DNA from: Streptomyces antibioticus
Lineage (GTDB): Bacteria > Actinomycetota > Actinomycetes > Streptomycetales > Streptomycetaceae
DNA length: 64,000 nt
Reading direction: 5' to 3'
NCBI RefSeq assembly: GCF_002019855.1
Contig: NZ_CM007717.1
Span: forward strand, 6,519,750-6,583,749
A program made the position numbers and the translations under genes. The notes under the pieces were generated by a model, which was not told the origin of the DNA, made no database searches, and saw only the letters and a list, made by a program, of their open reading frames with translations. Shown piece by piece: positions 50,488 through 58,910 of the stretch (its first letter is position 1; each line of letters begins with the position of its first letter).

Positions 50488-51882
50488 TCAGTGGCCGACC
50501 TGGAAGGTGGCGTCCTGCCGGTCCGTGTCCGTCGACACCGGGTCCACACGCAGGACGTAGTCGGCGTGCCGGAGATACCGGGTCGGGTTGTTGTGCGACC
50601 GGAAGGACGTCCAGCTCGCGTCCGCCAGACCCGCCGTACGGTGGAAGGTGGCGTCGGCCGCGAACACGGCCGTGCCGTCGTCGCCGTCCAGGCGCACCTG
50701 GTAGTCGTAGTGGCGCAGATAGCGGGTCGGGTGGCTGACCGAGCGGAAGGACACCCCGGAGCTGTCCGCGAGGCCCGGCACCAGCGTCCACAGCGAGTCC
50801 TTGTACGGCTCGACCGGGTAGACGTCGATCCGGCCGACGAAGCCGGAGTGGCGGACGTAACGGGCCGGATGGTTGTACGACTTGAGCCGGTTCCAGGCCG
50901 GGGCGCCCCAGTGGGCGAGCAGGGCGGTGTGCTGGGCCGCGGTGATCGTCGTGATGCCGCAGTGCTTGGAGTTGACCGGCTGGGTGTAGGTCCGCTGGTC
51001 GAGCGGCGTCCAGGTGCCCGACGCCAGATCGCCCGACTGCCAGGCGTAGAAGACGCCGTTGGGTGTGTACGTGTCCCCCCAGAGCCACCAGTCTCCGGTG
51101 GTGAGGGACTTGACCAGGGTCGGCGCCTCGGTGCCGCCGTGTGCCACGCCCGTGCTGAACTCCGTGAAGCTGCCCGGGTCGAGGGAGGCGGACCGGGCGC
51201 CCACCAGGGTCTGGTTCTTCTTGAAGTAGAGGTAGTTGACGCCGTTCACACCGACGGCCATGTCGCCGTCGATCACGTCGTACCCGGGGTCGAAGAAGAC
51301 CTGCGGGGCCGACACCGTCACGAAGTCGGTGGTGTGGTTCACCATCAGCACGTTGTGGCCGCTGGAGTTCACCGACGAGTAGATGATCGCGTACCGGCCG
51401 CGTCCGGCGTCCCAGAACGCCTCCGGGGCCCAGCTGTGGGTCGTCATGGCGTGCAGCTTCAGACGGTGGTAGCCGGTGAAGGTGCGCAGGTCGGTGGAGT
51501 TCCAGACGTGGATGTACTGGCTGTTGTAGCTCCAGTCGGTGCCCTTGAGGTCGGTGGCGAGCACCACGAACGTGCCGTCCTGCTTGCGCAGCACGAACGG
51601 GTCGCGCAGTCCCAGCGCCCCTTCCGTGGGTGTGACCACCGGGTTGTTCTGGTTCAGCGGGGTCCAGCGCAGTCCGTCCGTGCTGACGGCCAGATGCAGT
51701 CCGTAGTCGGTGCCGTCGCCGAGGTTGGTGGACTCGGTGAAATAGCTCATCACATACGCCGCGTCGGCCGCCCGGGCGGTGCCGGCGCCGAGCGTCAGGG
51801 CGCCGGTCGCGGCCAGCGGCGTGGCGGCTGCCATCCCGAGGACGAGACGGCGGGAGGGGTGCGGGCGGGGCGAGGGAGTCAT
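50488..51882 (-). CDS. GH43-type glycosidase with AbfB arabinose-binding domain, Tat-exported
   Basis: A 464-residue protein with a twin-arginine signal (SRRLVLGMAAATPLAATGAL). The middle (about 35-310) resembles a five-bladed GH43-type glycosidase with LRDPFVLRKQDG and THSWAPEAFWD carrying acidic residues. The C-terminal ~150 residues are an AbfB domain with three repeats ending in YLRH/YVRH, which bind arabinofuranose side chains. It is likely secreted and acts on arabinan or arabinoxylan. ATG at 51882 with GGAG; a longer start was rejected. Convergent with the lyase gene. Confidence 0.83.
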   Translation of the reverse strand: MTPSPRPHPSRRLVLGMAAATPLAATGALTLGAGTARAADAAYVMSYFTESTNLGDGTDYGLHLAVSTDGLRWTPLNQNNPVVTPTEGALGLRDPFVLRKQDGTFVVLATDLKGTDWSYNSQYIHVWNSTDLRTFTGYHRLKLHAMTTHSWAPEAFWDAGRGRYAIIYSSVNSSGHNVLMVNHTTDFVTVSAPQVFFDPGYDVIDGDMAVGVNGVNYLYFKKNQTLVGARSASLDPGSFTEFSTGVAHGGTEAPTLVKSLTTGDWWLWGDTYTPNGVFYAWQSGDLASGTWTPLDQRTYTQPVNSKHCGITTITAAQHTALLAHWGAPAWNRLKSYNHPARYVRHSGFVGRIDVYPVEPYKDSLWTLVPGLADSSGVSFRSVSHPTRYLRHYDYQVRLDGDDGTAVFAADATFHRTAGLADASWTSFRSHNNPTRYLRHADYVLRVDPVSTDTDRQDATFQVGH

Positions 51883-52021
51883 GCGTGCTCCAACCGGTGC
51901 CGTATGGTCGATATCTCGAACGTGGTTCGGCAAGTCGGTCAGAAGGTAGGGGTGAGGCCGAGGGGCGTCAATCGGCTCAGCGGGCTTGGCCGGAAATCGG
52001 CGACAGCCCGCTGAGCGCCGG

Positions 52022-52438
52022 TCAGATCCGGCCCAGACCGTTCCGCGGCGCCGCGCTGAGGTGCTCGCCGATCTTCTTCACCAGCATGTTCATCTGGTAC
52101 GCCACCACGCCGACGTCCGCCTTGGAGCCGGTCAGCACGACGAGATTGGCCCCCGGTCCCGCCGAGGTGAGGATCAGATAGCTGTGGGCCATCTCGATGA
52201 GCGCCTGCCGCACCGGGCCGCCCCGGAAGTCCATGCTGACGCCCTTGCTGAGGCTCATCAGGCCGGAGGCGGTCGCGGCCAGCCGTTCGGCGTCCTCGCG
52301 CAGGAACCCCGTGGACTTGCTCACCACCATCCCGTCCTCGGAGAGCACGACGGCCTGGTTCACATCGGCGACCCGGTCGACCAGGCCGGTGAGGAGCTGG
52401 TCGAGCTGGGGGTTGGTGGCGGGGACGGGGAGTGTCAT
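52022..52438 (-). CDS. Roadblock/LC7 domain protein (CvnB-like)
   Basis: A 138-residue Roadblock protein (DQLLTGLVDRVADVNQAVVL, DGMVVSKSTGFLREDAERLA). It is the partner of the preceding sensor kinase. The ATG at 52438 has AAGGA 8 nt upstream; an earlier ATG at 52453 overlaps the kinase stop and is an alternative. Unlike a full conservon, no DUF742 or GTPase gene follows. Confidence 0.88.
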   Translation of the reverse strand: MTLPVPATNPQLDQLLTGLVDRVADVNQAVVLSEDGMVVSKSTGFLREDAERLAATASGLMSLSKGVSMDFRGGPVRQALIEMAHSYLILTSAGPGANLVVLTGSKADVGVVAYQMNMLVKKIGEHLSAAPRNGLGRI

Positions 52439-52449
52439 GGCGGTGTCCT

Positions 52450-54714
52450 TCATGAGCGGTCGGCGGGAGGGAGGGGGGTCGGGGTCTTCGGCGGGCCGGC
52501 GTCCGTGCCGGTGTCCGCGTCCGCGGCGGTGCCTGTGTCGGTGCCTGTGTCGGTGTCCGAGTCGGTGTCCGCGGTGGTGTTTTCCTCGCGGGCCTGGAGC
52601 GTGCCGCGCTGGAACGCGCCCAGCGAGGAGGCGGCGCGTTCTGCCGTGAAGTCGTCCGAAACGGCAAGGGAGTTGAGCGAGTCGTGATCCTCTGCGCGCG
52701 GTTCGACGACAAGGTTCGCTCGGGGAGTGCGCAGGGTCCGCCGGGGGAGCGGGGCCGGGCTCGGGGCAGCGGGCCGGGGCCGCTCGTCGCGCACCACGAT
52801 GTCGGGCGGGAGGAGCACGAGGGCGGTCGTCCCGCCGTACGCCGAGGGGCGCAGCGTCACGGAGACGCCGTGCCGCGTGGCGAGCCGGGCGATCACGAAC
52901 ATGCCGAGCCGCAGGTCGTCGGCGAGCGCCACCACGTCGAACGCCGGCTCCACCGCCAACTGGGCGTTGAAGGAGGCGTAGTCCTCCTCGGACAGACCGA
53001 GCCCGCGGTCCTCGACCTCGATCGCCAGCCCCTCGGCGGCCGGCACGGCCCGCACCTCGACCGGGTGGGGCGCCGGTGAGTAGGAGGTCGCGTTGTCGAT
53101 CAGCTCGGCCAGCAGATGGATCACGTCGGCCACGGCGGGCGGCACGATCGCCGCCTCCTCCGCGGCGCGCACCTCCACCCGACGGTACTCGGCGACCTCG
53201 CCGACCGCGCCGCGCAGGATGTCGTCCAGCGCCACCGGCTCGGGCCAGGTGCGGCCGGGCCGGCCCCCGCTGATGATGACGAGGTTCTCCTGGTAGCGCC
53301 GCAACTGGCTGGCTGTGGAGTCGAGTTCGCGCAGTCCTTGGAGCACCTCGGGGTCCCGGTGGGCGCGTTCCAGGGTGTCGAGCTTGCCGAGCTGGAGGTT
53401 GACCAGGTTCTGGCTCTGCCGGGCGATGCCGAGGATGACCTTCTGGAAGCCGCGCCGGGTGTCGGCGAGTTCGACGGCGGTGTGCACGGCGGTGCGCTGG
53501 GCCGTGTTGAACGCCTGGGCCACCTGGCCCAGTTCGTCGCCGCCGTAGTCCAGGGGCGGAGTCGCCGAGTCCACGTCGACCGTCTCTCCCCGGTCGAGCC
53601 GCGCCACCACGTCGGGGAGCCGCTCCTGCGCCAGGCTCAGCGTGGCCAGCCGCAGTCCGCGCAGTCGCAGGGACAGCGAACGCGTGATCCGCCAGGACAT
53701 CGCCACGCACAGCAGCAGCGCCACCAGACCGCCGGTGCTCAGCGCGCCCGCCTTGACCAGCAGCGCGGTGGCGTCGTCCGCGCTGCGGGTGAGCAGCGCC
53801 CCGGTCTCCTGCCGGATGAGCGCCGAGTACGCGTCGGAGACCTTCACGAGCGCCGCCCGCCACTGCCTCCCCACGTCCGGCAGCGGGATGTCGCCGTCCG
53901 CGGTCCGGTCCGGCCGGGCCGCCAGCACCTGGTCCTCGATGGCCTCCAGGGTCCGCCACTGGGCGCTCCGGAGGATCTCCTCGGTCCGGGTCTTCGTGGA
54001 ACCGGTGAGGGTGGGGACGATCTGGTCCCGCACCAGCCAGCGGCGCGCGTTCACGGTCTGGGTGAACGCCGCCCAGGTCGGCTCGTCCATCCGCCGCCGC
54101 GGTCCGGCCAGGGTGAGGTACAGGTCCTCCTCGGAGACCAGTTCCGCCGCGTGCTCCAGCGCGACGAGCGGTCCGGCCTGGGAGGCGAGGTCGCCGTCGT
54201 CGACCTGCGACAGCTCCTGGAAGGCGTGGATCTGGTCGTCGATGATCGAGGTGTACTGGTCCAGCGCCTGCGCGGCCGTGATGTCGGTGGGGTCGTCGAC
54301 CTGTCCCCGGTAGTACTCCAGGCTGCTCACGGAGGCGACCACCGAGTACATGCGGTCCCGGACCCGGGCGGGCGCCTGCTGGATGTCGTCGGCCCGCGAG
54401 ACGAGCCGGGCGACCGCCTCGTCCGTCCGCAGCCGCGCCGCCTCCAGGGGCGCCCTGGCCCCCTCGGGCGTGGCCAGCCACACCGCCGACAGGCTGCGCT
54501 CCTGCTGGAGCGCGAGGGTGGCCTCGGTGCCCATGGCGCCGGTCGACCGGCTCAGTTCGGTCTGCGCGCGCAGCCGCAGTCCCTCCGAGAACATCTGGAT
54601 CGTCGTCACGCTCCACATCGCGGCGAGGGTGACGCCGGGCACCAGGGCGAGGAGGATCAGGGAGAGACGTATGGAGCCGATACGGCGGGGCCGGGCACCG
54701 GTCCGTGCAGACAT
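52450..54714 (-). CDS. Large sensor histidine kinase-like protein with NIT-type sensor
   Basis: A 754-residue membrane protein similar to CvnA. A helix at ~16-37, an extracytoplasmic helical nitrate/nitrite-sensing-like region of ~290 residues and a helix at ~325-345 precede a HAMP-like segment and a HATPase domain (LLAELIDNATSYSP, IEVEDRGLGLSEED). No classical HisKA histidine motif is evident. The last 80 residues are low complexity, including a Thr/Asp/Gly run. The sugar-binding lipoprotein gene lies 58 bp upstream on the same strand and may sense for it. Confidence 0.88.
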   Translation of the reverse strand: MSARTGARPRRIGSIRLSLILLALVPGVTLAAMWSVTTIQMFSEGLRLRAQTELSRSTGAMGTEATLALQQERSLSAVWLATPEGARAPLEAARLRTDEAVARLVSRADDIQQAPARVRDRMYSVVASVSSLEYYRGQVDDPTDITAAQALDQYTSIIDDQIHAFQELSQVDDGDLASQAGPLVALEHAAELVSEEDLYLTLAGPRRRMDEPTWAAFTQTVNARRWLVRDQIVPTLTGSTKTRTEEILRSAQWRTLEAIEDQVLAARPDRTADGDIPLPDVGRQWRAALVKVSDAYSALIRQETGALLTRSADDATALLVKAGALSTGGLVALLLCVAMSWRITRSLSLRLRGLRLATLSLAQERLPDVVARLDRGETVDVDSATPPLDYGGDELGQVAQAFNTAQRTAVHTAVELADTRRGFQKVILGIARQSQNLVNLQLGKLDTLERAHRDPEVLQGLRELDSTASQLRRYQENLVIISGGRPGRTWPEPVALDDILRGAVGEVAEYRRVEVRAAEEAAIVPPAVADVIHLLAELIDNATSYSPAPHPVEVRAVPAAEGLAIEVEDRGLGLSEEDYASFNAQLAVEPAFDVVALADDLRLGMFVIARLATRHGVSVTLRPSAYGGTTALVLLPPDIVVRDERPRPAAPSPAPLPRRTLRTPRANLVVEPRAEDHDSLNSLAVSDDFTAERAASSLGAFQRGTLQAREENTTADTDSDTDTGTDTGTAADADTGTDAGPPKTPTPLPPADRS

Positions 54715-54772
54715 GGTCGTCCTAGCGGGGAGGCATGCCGGACGCGCTGTCCGGGCGGGGCCAACTTAGCGG

Positions 54773-55768
54773 TCAGCGGGTGCCGTTGGCGGCGAAGCGG
54801 GCCACCGAGGCGACATCGGCCTTCGTGACGAAGGCGGGGCCCGTCAGCACCGGGGCCACACCGCCGCCGCTGACGTTGCCGTTGGTCTCGTGGAGCCAGA
54901 GCGCGTCCACGGCCAGATAGCCCTGGAGATAGGGCTGCTGGTCCACCGCGAATTGCACCCTGCCGTCGCGGACCGCCTCGACCAGCTCCCCGGTGAGGTC
55001 GAAGGTGGCGACCCGGGCCCCGCTGCCCGCCCGCTTCGCCGACGTCACCGCGGCGAGCGCGAACTGCGCCCCGTTGGTGATCACTTCGTCCACGTCGGGG
55101 CTCCGGCGCAGCGCCGCCGTCACGGCCGCGGTCATCGCGTCCATGTCGGTGCCGTCGACGTAGAGCATCTCGGTGCGTCCGGCGAAGGTCTTCTTCACAC
55201 CGGCGCAGCGCGCCTCCAGGGCGATGTTGCCGCGCTCGTGGATGACGCACAGGGCGTGCTCGGCGCCGAGGTCGTCCAGCCTGTCGCCGACGGCGCGCCC
55301 CGCGAGGCTCTCGTCCTGGCCGAAGTACTCCAGCAGTCCGGCCGAACGCCAGGCGTCGATACCGGAGTTGAGGCCGACCACCGGGATCCCGGCGGCCCGG
55401 GCCTCGGCCACCGGCTCCGCCATCGCCCGCGGTTTGGCGAGCGTCACCGCGATGCCGTCGGCCTGGTCGCGGATCGCGTCCCGCACCAGTCGGGCCTGTC
55501 CGGCGGCGTCGGCGTCGCTCGCGTACGTGAGGTCGACGCGGTCCTTGGCGGCCGCGGCCTCGGCGCCCTTGCGGACGCGTTCCCAGAAGACGTCGCCCTC
55601 GGCCCCGTGGGTGATCAGGACGACCTTGATCCGGCCGGCCGGGCGGCCTGCCGCACCGGAGTCCGGGCCGGGCGGGGCGCCGGCGGTGCAGCCGGCGAGC
55701 AGGGGACCGAGGAGGAGACAACAGGCGGCGGCCAGAACGGCCGGGGCGGTGGCGCGGGGAGTGGTCAT
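54773..55768 (-). CDS. Sugar-type periplasmic-binding lipoprotein, orphan
   Basis: A 331-residue lipoprotein (lipobox LLAGC, C27) of the sugar-binding family (Peripla_BP_4): VVLITHGAEGDVFWERVRKG, GIPVVGLNSGID and the ligand-region VDEVITNGAQFALAAV. No ABC permease or ATPase is adjacent. The next gene downstream, 58 bp away, is a sensor kinase with a large extracytoplasmic domain, so this protein may present a sugar to the kinase rather than transport it. ATG start with a weak site. Confidence 0.85.
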   Translation of the reverse strand: MTTPRATAPAVLAAACCLLLGPLLAGCTAGAPPGPDSGAAGRPAGRIKVVLITHGAEGDVFWERVRKGAEAAAAKDRVDLTYASDADAAGQARLVRDAIRDQADGIAVTLAKPRAMAEPVAEARAAGIPVVGLNSGIDAWRSAGLLEYFGQDESLAGRAVGDRLDDLGAEHALCVIHERGNIALEARCAGVKKTFAGRTEMLYVDGTDMDAMTAAVTAALRRSPDVDEVITNGAQFALAAVTSAKRAGSGARVATFDLTGELVEAVRDGRVQFAVDQQPYLQGYLAVDALWLHETNGNVSGGGVAPVLTGPAFVTKADVASVARFAANGTR

Positions 55769-55969
55769 GGGGGGCTGCACCTCGCTGTGCGGCAGAGCAG
55801 GAGGAAGGGCCGGCTCCGCCGGTGCGCGGGGGTGGGGCACCGGGGGAGACCGTGCGTAGGCTCGGAGCCAACCGCCAGTGACCACCGGTAGTCAAGTGAA
55901 CGCCCGTACAGACCTGAGGTCTTGTCGCCGCCGGGGTGCCGTGCCGCCTACGACGACCCCGGCACCGGG

Positions 55970-56017
55970 AGTCCCGGGGGGCGGGCCGGTGGTGCCGTCC
56001 GGCCCGCACCCGGGACT
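55970..56017 (-). terminator. 48-bp two-tier hairpin downstream of the TerB gene
   Basis: Outer arms AGTCCCGGG and CCCGGGACT (9 bp) enclose inner arms GCGGGCCGG and CCGGCCCGC (9 bp) with a 9-nt loop. It begins 17 nt after the stop of the minus-strand TerB gene and should terminate it. Confidence 0.7.
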
Positions 56018-56034
56018 CACGGAAAAGGGGTCGC

Positions 56035-56490
56035 TCAGAGGTCGAACTCGTGCGGCGGCAGGTCGAGGGCGTAGCACGCCTCGCGGACGACCGCCTGCTC
56101 GTCCTTGTCGAAGTGGCCGTCGGCGCCGCCGATGACGATGCCGATCTGGACGACGGCCCGTGCCTCGGCCGGCTTCTTCTTGGCCTTGGCCACCTCCTGG
56201 AGCACGCTCACCTTGCCGAAGGCGAAGTCGGCGGTGAGCTTGTCGAGGTTGGCCTCGAAACGGCGGCGCAGATCGTCGGCGGGGAAGTTCTGAAGCACCT
56301 CGTTGCCCGCGATGAGCTGGGCCACGCGCTGCCGCTCGGAGGGGTCGACGGTGCCGTCCGCCGCCGCGACCAGGGCGCACATCGCCATGCTCGCGTCCCG
56401 GAAGGCACCGCTTTTCAGGTCGTTCTTCTTCGCCGTCAACTGGGTCTGCATCGTCGACGCGGACTCCTTGATGCGGTCCCACAGGGCCAT
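56035..56490 (-). CDS. TerB family tellurite-resistance-like protein
   Basis: A 151-residue cytoplasmic protein matching TerB: ASMAMCALVAAADGTVDPSE and IGIVIGGADGHFDKDEQAVV form the two helical, metal-binding acidic repeats. TerB proteins take part in tellurite and stress responses with TerD-type proteins, which are not adjacent, so this is a solitary copy. ATG start. A two-tier hairpin follows the stop. Confidence 0.9.
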   Translation of the reverse strand: MALWDRIKESASTMQTQLTAKKNDLKSGAFRDASMAMCALVAAADGTVDPSERQRVAQLIAGNEVLQNFPADDLRRRFEANLDKLTADFAFGKVSVLQEVAKAKKKPAEARAVVQIGIVIGGADGHFDKDEQAVVREACYALDLPPHEFDL

Positions 56491-56539
56491 GTGCGCTCCT
56501 GACGCTCGTGATCCAAATACCTCTACAGCAATGTAGAAA

Positions 56540-56959
56540 CTATCGGACCGACGAAAAGGTTCCGGCGTCAGCGCGCCGCGCGCGGCGGCTCACCCTCGGC
56601 TCCTGGTCGGGCAGCCAGCCGAAGGTCAGACAACTGCCCACGACCCCCAGCAGGATCCCGATGACGAAGCCGCCGATGTTCGACGTGAGCCAGGTGCCCA
56701 GGGACAGCAGCACGGCCACCACGGAGTAGAACAGCCGCTGGGCCGGGTTGAAGAGGATGAGCAGACCGCAGAGCACCATCAGGGCCGGCAGGAGATATCC
56801 CGCCAGGCCCTGCATGCCGACGTGCAGGATCACCGGCAGCGGTGCCTTCATGGTCAGCAGGATCTCCCCGCCGGCCAGCGTGAGCAGGACCCCGCCCGCG
56901 AAGGGCCGGCGGCCCCGCCACTGCCGGAAGCCGCTCCGCCATTCCTGGGCGCGGCTCAC
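56540..56959 (-). CDS. DUF6114 membrane protein
   Basis: A 139-residue membrane protein with four helices (VLLTLAGGEILLTM, YLLPALMVLCGLLILF, FYSVVAVLLSLGTWL, GGFVIGILLGVVGSCL). It belongs to a streptomycete family (DUF6114) almost always paired with DUF6230. The GTG start overlaps the DUF6230 stop by 4 bp. The function is unknown; the pair may handle an exported lipid or protein. Confidence 0.85.
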   Translation of the reverse strand: MSRAQEWRSGFRQWRGRRPFAGGVLLTLAGGEILLTMKAPLPVILHVGMQGLAGYLLPALMVLCGLLILFNPAQRLFYSVVAVLLSLGTWLTSNIGGFVIGILLGVVGSCLTFGWLPDQEPRVSRRARRADAGTFSSVR

Positions 56960-57624
56960 TGCGGGCAGCCCTTGCCGCCGAACCGCATGTGCAGGTTGGG
57001 GAGTTTGAAGACGGCGGCGGTGGCGGCGTAGTTGTGCTGGTACAGGTCGGTGATGACGACGCTGTCCGCCTGCTGGCCGTAGACGCCCTCGGGGCCCTTG
57101 ATCGGCACCTTGTCGAAGGTGCTGGAGTCCCGGCCGATCTCGATGTTGTTGAACTCGGCGTTGCCGGTGATGTCGTCGGAGTCGATGGCGAGGTTCTTCA
57201 CGCTCACCGGCGTGGAGCCGTCGCCCGCGGTGAGCACGAGCTGGATGCCGCCGAGGTCGACGCTCTGGCAGAGGTTGGTCAGCTTGCCGTTCTTCACGAC
57301 CGAGGTGACTACCAGCACCTGGCCGCCGGTGTCGCCCTCGTTGGGGCTGTTCTCGATCATGTTGTCGAGGCCGCCGAACTGCGCGAACCCCTCACCTTCG
57401 AGTTTGTCGGCGGTGACCACGAACGGCATGCCGGAGATCGCGAACTGTACCCCGAGGGCTCCCTCGGCGGTGAGCACCGCCAGTGCGGCGGCGACCGCGG
57501 CGGCGGGCACCGCCATCACCGCGGCCCGGCGCAGCCGGACCCGGCCGCGTCTGACCGCGGATCCGTTCTCCGGCTCCCCGGGGGTGTTCTCGGCGGACGA
57601 CGTGACGTCCGAGGACGAGGCCAT
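56956..57624 (-). CDS. DUF6230 exported protein
   Basis: A 222-residue protein with an N-terminal membrane helix (AAVMAVPAAAVAAALAVLTA) and an extracytoplasmic beta-rich domain (LGVQFAISGMPFVVTADKLE onward). Two cysteines (C126 region NLCQSVDLG and the C-terminal GKGCPQ) may pair. Relatives are labelled cholesterol esterase without support. ATG at 57624 has GGGAG 7 nt upstream, so the ATG 12 bp earlier was rejected. Translationally coupled with DUF6114. Confidence 0.85.
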   Translation of the reverse strand: MASSSDVTSSAENTPGEPENGSAVRRGRVRLRRAAVMAVPAAAVAAALAVLTAEGALGVQFAISGMPFVVTADKLEGEGFAQFGGLDNMIENSPNEGDTGGQVLVVTSVVKNGKLTNLCQSVDLGGIQLVLTAGDGSTPVSVKNLAIDSDDITGNAEFNNIEIGRDSSTFDKVPIKGPEGVYGQQADSVVITDLYQHNYAATAAVFKLPNLHMRFGGKGCPQ

Positions 57625-57765
57625 GTCTGCTCCCATGCGCTGAAGTCGTGCGAAGTGGGCTTCAGTGGCGCGTTGTCCTGGCGCGGACAGCGGCTGCCGC
57701 GCACCGCCCCTGCGACTCCCGGAGGACGTAAGGGCTTTCTGGTTACGCGGCAGTAGCCATCGAGG

Positions 57766-57795
57766 AAGTTACCGATGGTTACACCAAGGGGTCAA
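57766..57795 (-). promoter_or_regulatory. Promoter of the DUF6230-DUF6114 operon
   Basis: On the minus strand TTGACC (57790-57795) and TAACTT (57766-57771) are separated by 18 bp, a good sigma-70-type (HrdB) match. The region also has three copies of GGTTAC/GTTACC, which could bind a regulator. Transcription would start ~135 nt before the ATG. Confidence 0.55.
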
Positions 57796-57842
57796 GGGAG
57801 TTGTGGAAAAACCGTGTTCATCGCCAACTTACCTACAACGTA

Positions 57843-57872
57843 TTGACGTTGACGGAGTATCAGGTCTACAAC
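57843..57872 (+). promoter_or_regulatory. Plus-strand promoter-like element
   Basis: TTGACG (57843-57848), 18-bp spacer, TACAAC (57867-57872). It could drive the secreted-protein gene at 58257 with a long (~380 nt) leader. This is one of the few AT-rich stretches in the region. Confidence 0.4.
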
Positions 57873-58256
57873 TCTCGGTGGCCCAGCCCGGATCCGTGGC
57901 GCCGGATCCGTTCCCGCGGCGTGCTCCGCCGCGTCCCGGACGTTCGCATCACGACCGGCGGTTTCCCGTCCCCGCGACGGGCCGTCGGCGCACGAGTCCG
58001 CATCCCCCCACGGAACCGGCACGGCCGGCCGGAGAGTGCCCACCCCCCGTGCTTTCCGGCCGGTCGCCGGCCGGTCCCGTCCGGCCGCCGTCACCGGTCC
58101 TTCACGTACGGAGAAGGCGTCCCGGCCCGGCGACGGCGGCCCCATCGATCGCCATCACCCCCCATCACCCCCGATCACCCCTGATCACCCCCGATCACCC
58201 CCATCGACCCCCACAACTCCCCCATGAGCGTCATCAGTTGAGAAAGAGGCACCCGC
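57873..58256. other. Long leader or intergenic region before the secreted-protein gene
   Basis: No convincing gene was found. Frames on both strands are Arg/Pro-rich and lack ribosome binding sites. The notable content is a 10-bp tandem repeat at 58151-58200. Confidence 0.4.
58151..58210. repeat. 10-bp tandem repeat (CCGATCACCC type), five to six units
   Basis: Consecutive 10-bp blocks of the form nnnATCACCC run from 58151 to 58200, then degenerate. They lie 47-106 bp before the ATG of the secreted-protein gene, i.e. in its presumed leader. The spacing is close to one helical turn. Confidence 0.75.
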
Positions 58257-58892
58257 ATGCGTATTCGCCCCCTCCTTGCTGTCGTCGGCACCGCTGTCGC
58301 CCTCACGCTTCCGGCCATCACCCCGGCCGCGGCGGCGGGCGCGGTCCTCACCATCGCGGGCGGCGACGTCGCGGTCGGTGACGTCCTGAACGCGTCGCTG
58401 GCCACCGGCACCAACGCCACCCTCTACTCCAGCGCGACCGGCACCAGCGGCGTCTCCTGTGCCAGCTCCGAGTTCGCCGCCACCGTCACCGACAACCCGG
58501 AGGCGCCCGGCACCGCCACCGAGTCGCTCACCGCGCACTCCTTCGGCAACTGCAGCGCGAACGTGGTCGGCGTCCTCGGCGTCACCAGCATCACCGTCAA
58601 CAACCTGCCGTACACGGCGAGCGCCTCCTCGGACGGCACCCTCACCGTGACCCCGGCGAGCGGCTCCACCATCCAGACCACGGTGGTGCTGCGCACCCTG
58701 CTCGGCTCCATCAACTGCGTCTACCAGGCCTCCAGCCTGACCGGCACGTCCGACAACACGGACAGCAGCATCACCTTCACCGCCCAGCAGTTCACCAAGT
58801 CGTCCGGCTCCTCGCTGTGCTTCGCCAACGGCTACTTCACCGCGAAGTACGCCCCGGTGACCAGCGGCGGCGCGGCGGTCAACGTCAACTGA
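58257..58892 (+). CDS. Secreted beta-rich protein of unknown function
   Basis: A 211-residue protein with a signal peptide (about 1-27, ending PAAAA) and a Ser/Thr/Gly-rich mature domain, probably all beta. Four cysteines (SCASSE, NCSAN, INCVYQ, LCFANG) suggest two disulfides. Streptomycete relatives exist but no function is known to me. ATG start with GAGAAAGAGG ~8 nt upstream. It converges on the LPMO gene with an 18-bp gap. Confidence 0.75.
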   Translation: MRIRPLLAVVGTAVALTLPAITPAAAAGAVLTIAGGDVAVGDVLNASLATGTNATLYSSATGTSGVSCASSEFAATVTDNPEAPGTATESLTAHSFGNCSANVVGVLGVTSITVNNLPYTASASSDGTLTVTPASGSTIQTTVVLRTLLGSINCVYQASSLTGTSDNTDSSITFTAQQFTKSSGSSLCFANGYFTAKYAPVTSGGAAVNVN

Positions 58893-58910
58893 CCCCTGAT
58901 GTGAGGCGGT

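Noticed and set aside
55769..56034. Possible small gene upstream of the sugar-binding lipoprotein
   Set aside because: The frames found there are extensions of the lipoprotein gene without a signal-compatible start; the region is better explained by the promoter and the TerB terminator hairpin.
57801..58184. 127-residue plus-strand frame and an opposite 117-residue minus-strand frame in the 57.8-58.2 kb gap
   Set aside because: Both frames lack ribosome binding sites, have mixed Arg/Pro composition and the plus-strand frame ends in the 10-bp tandem repeat; no domain was recognised.
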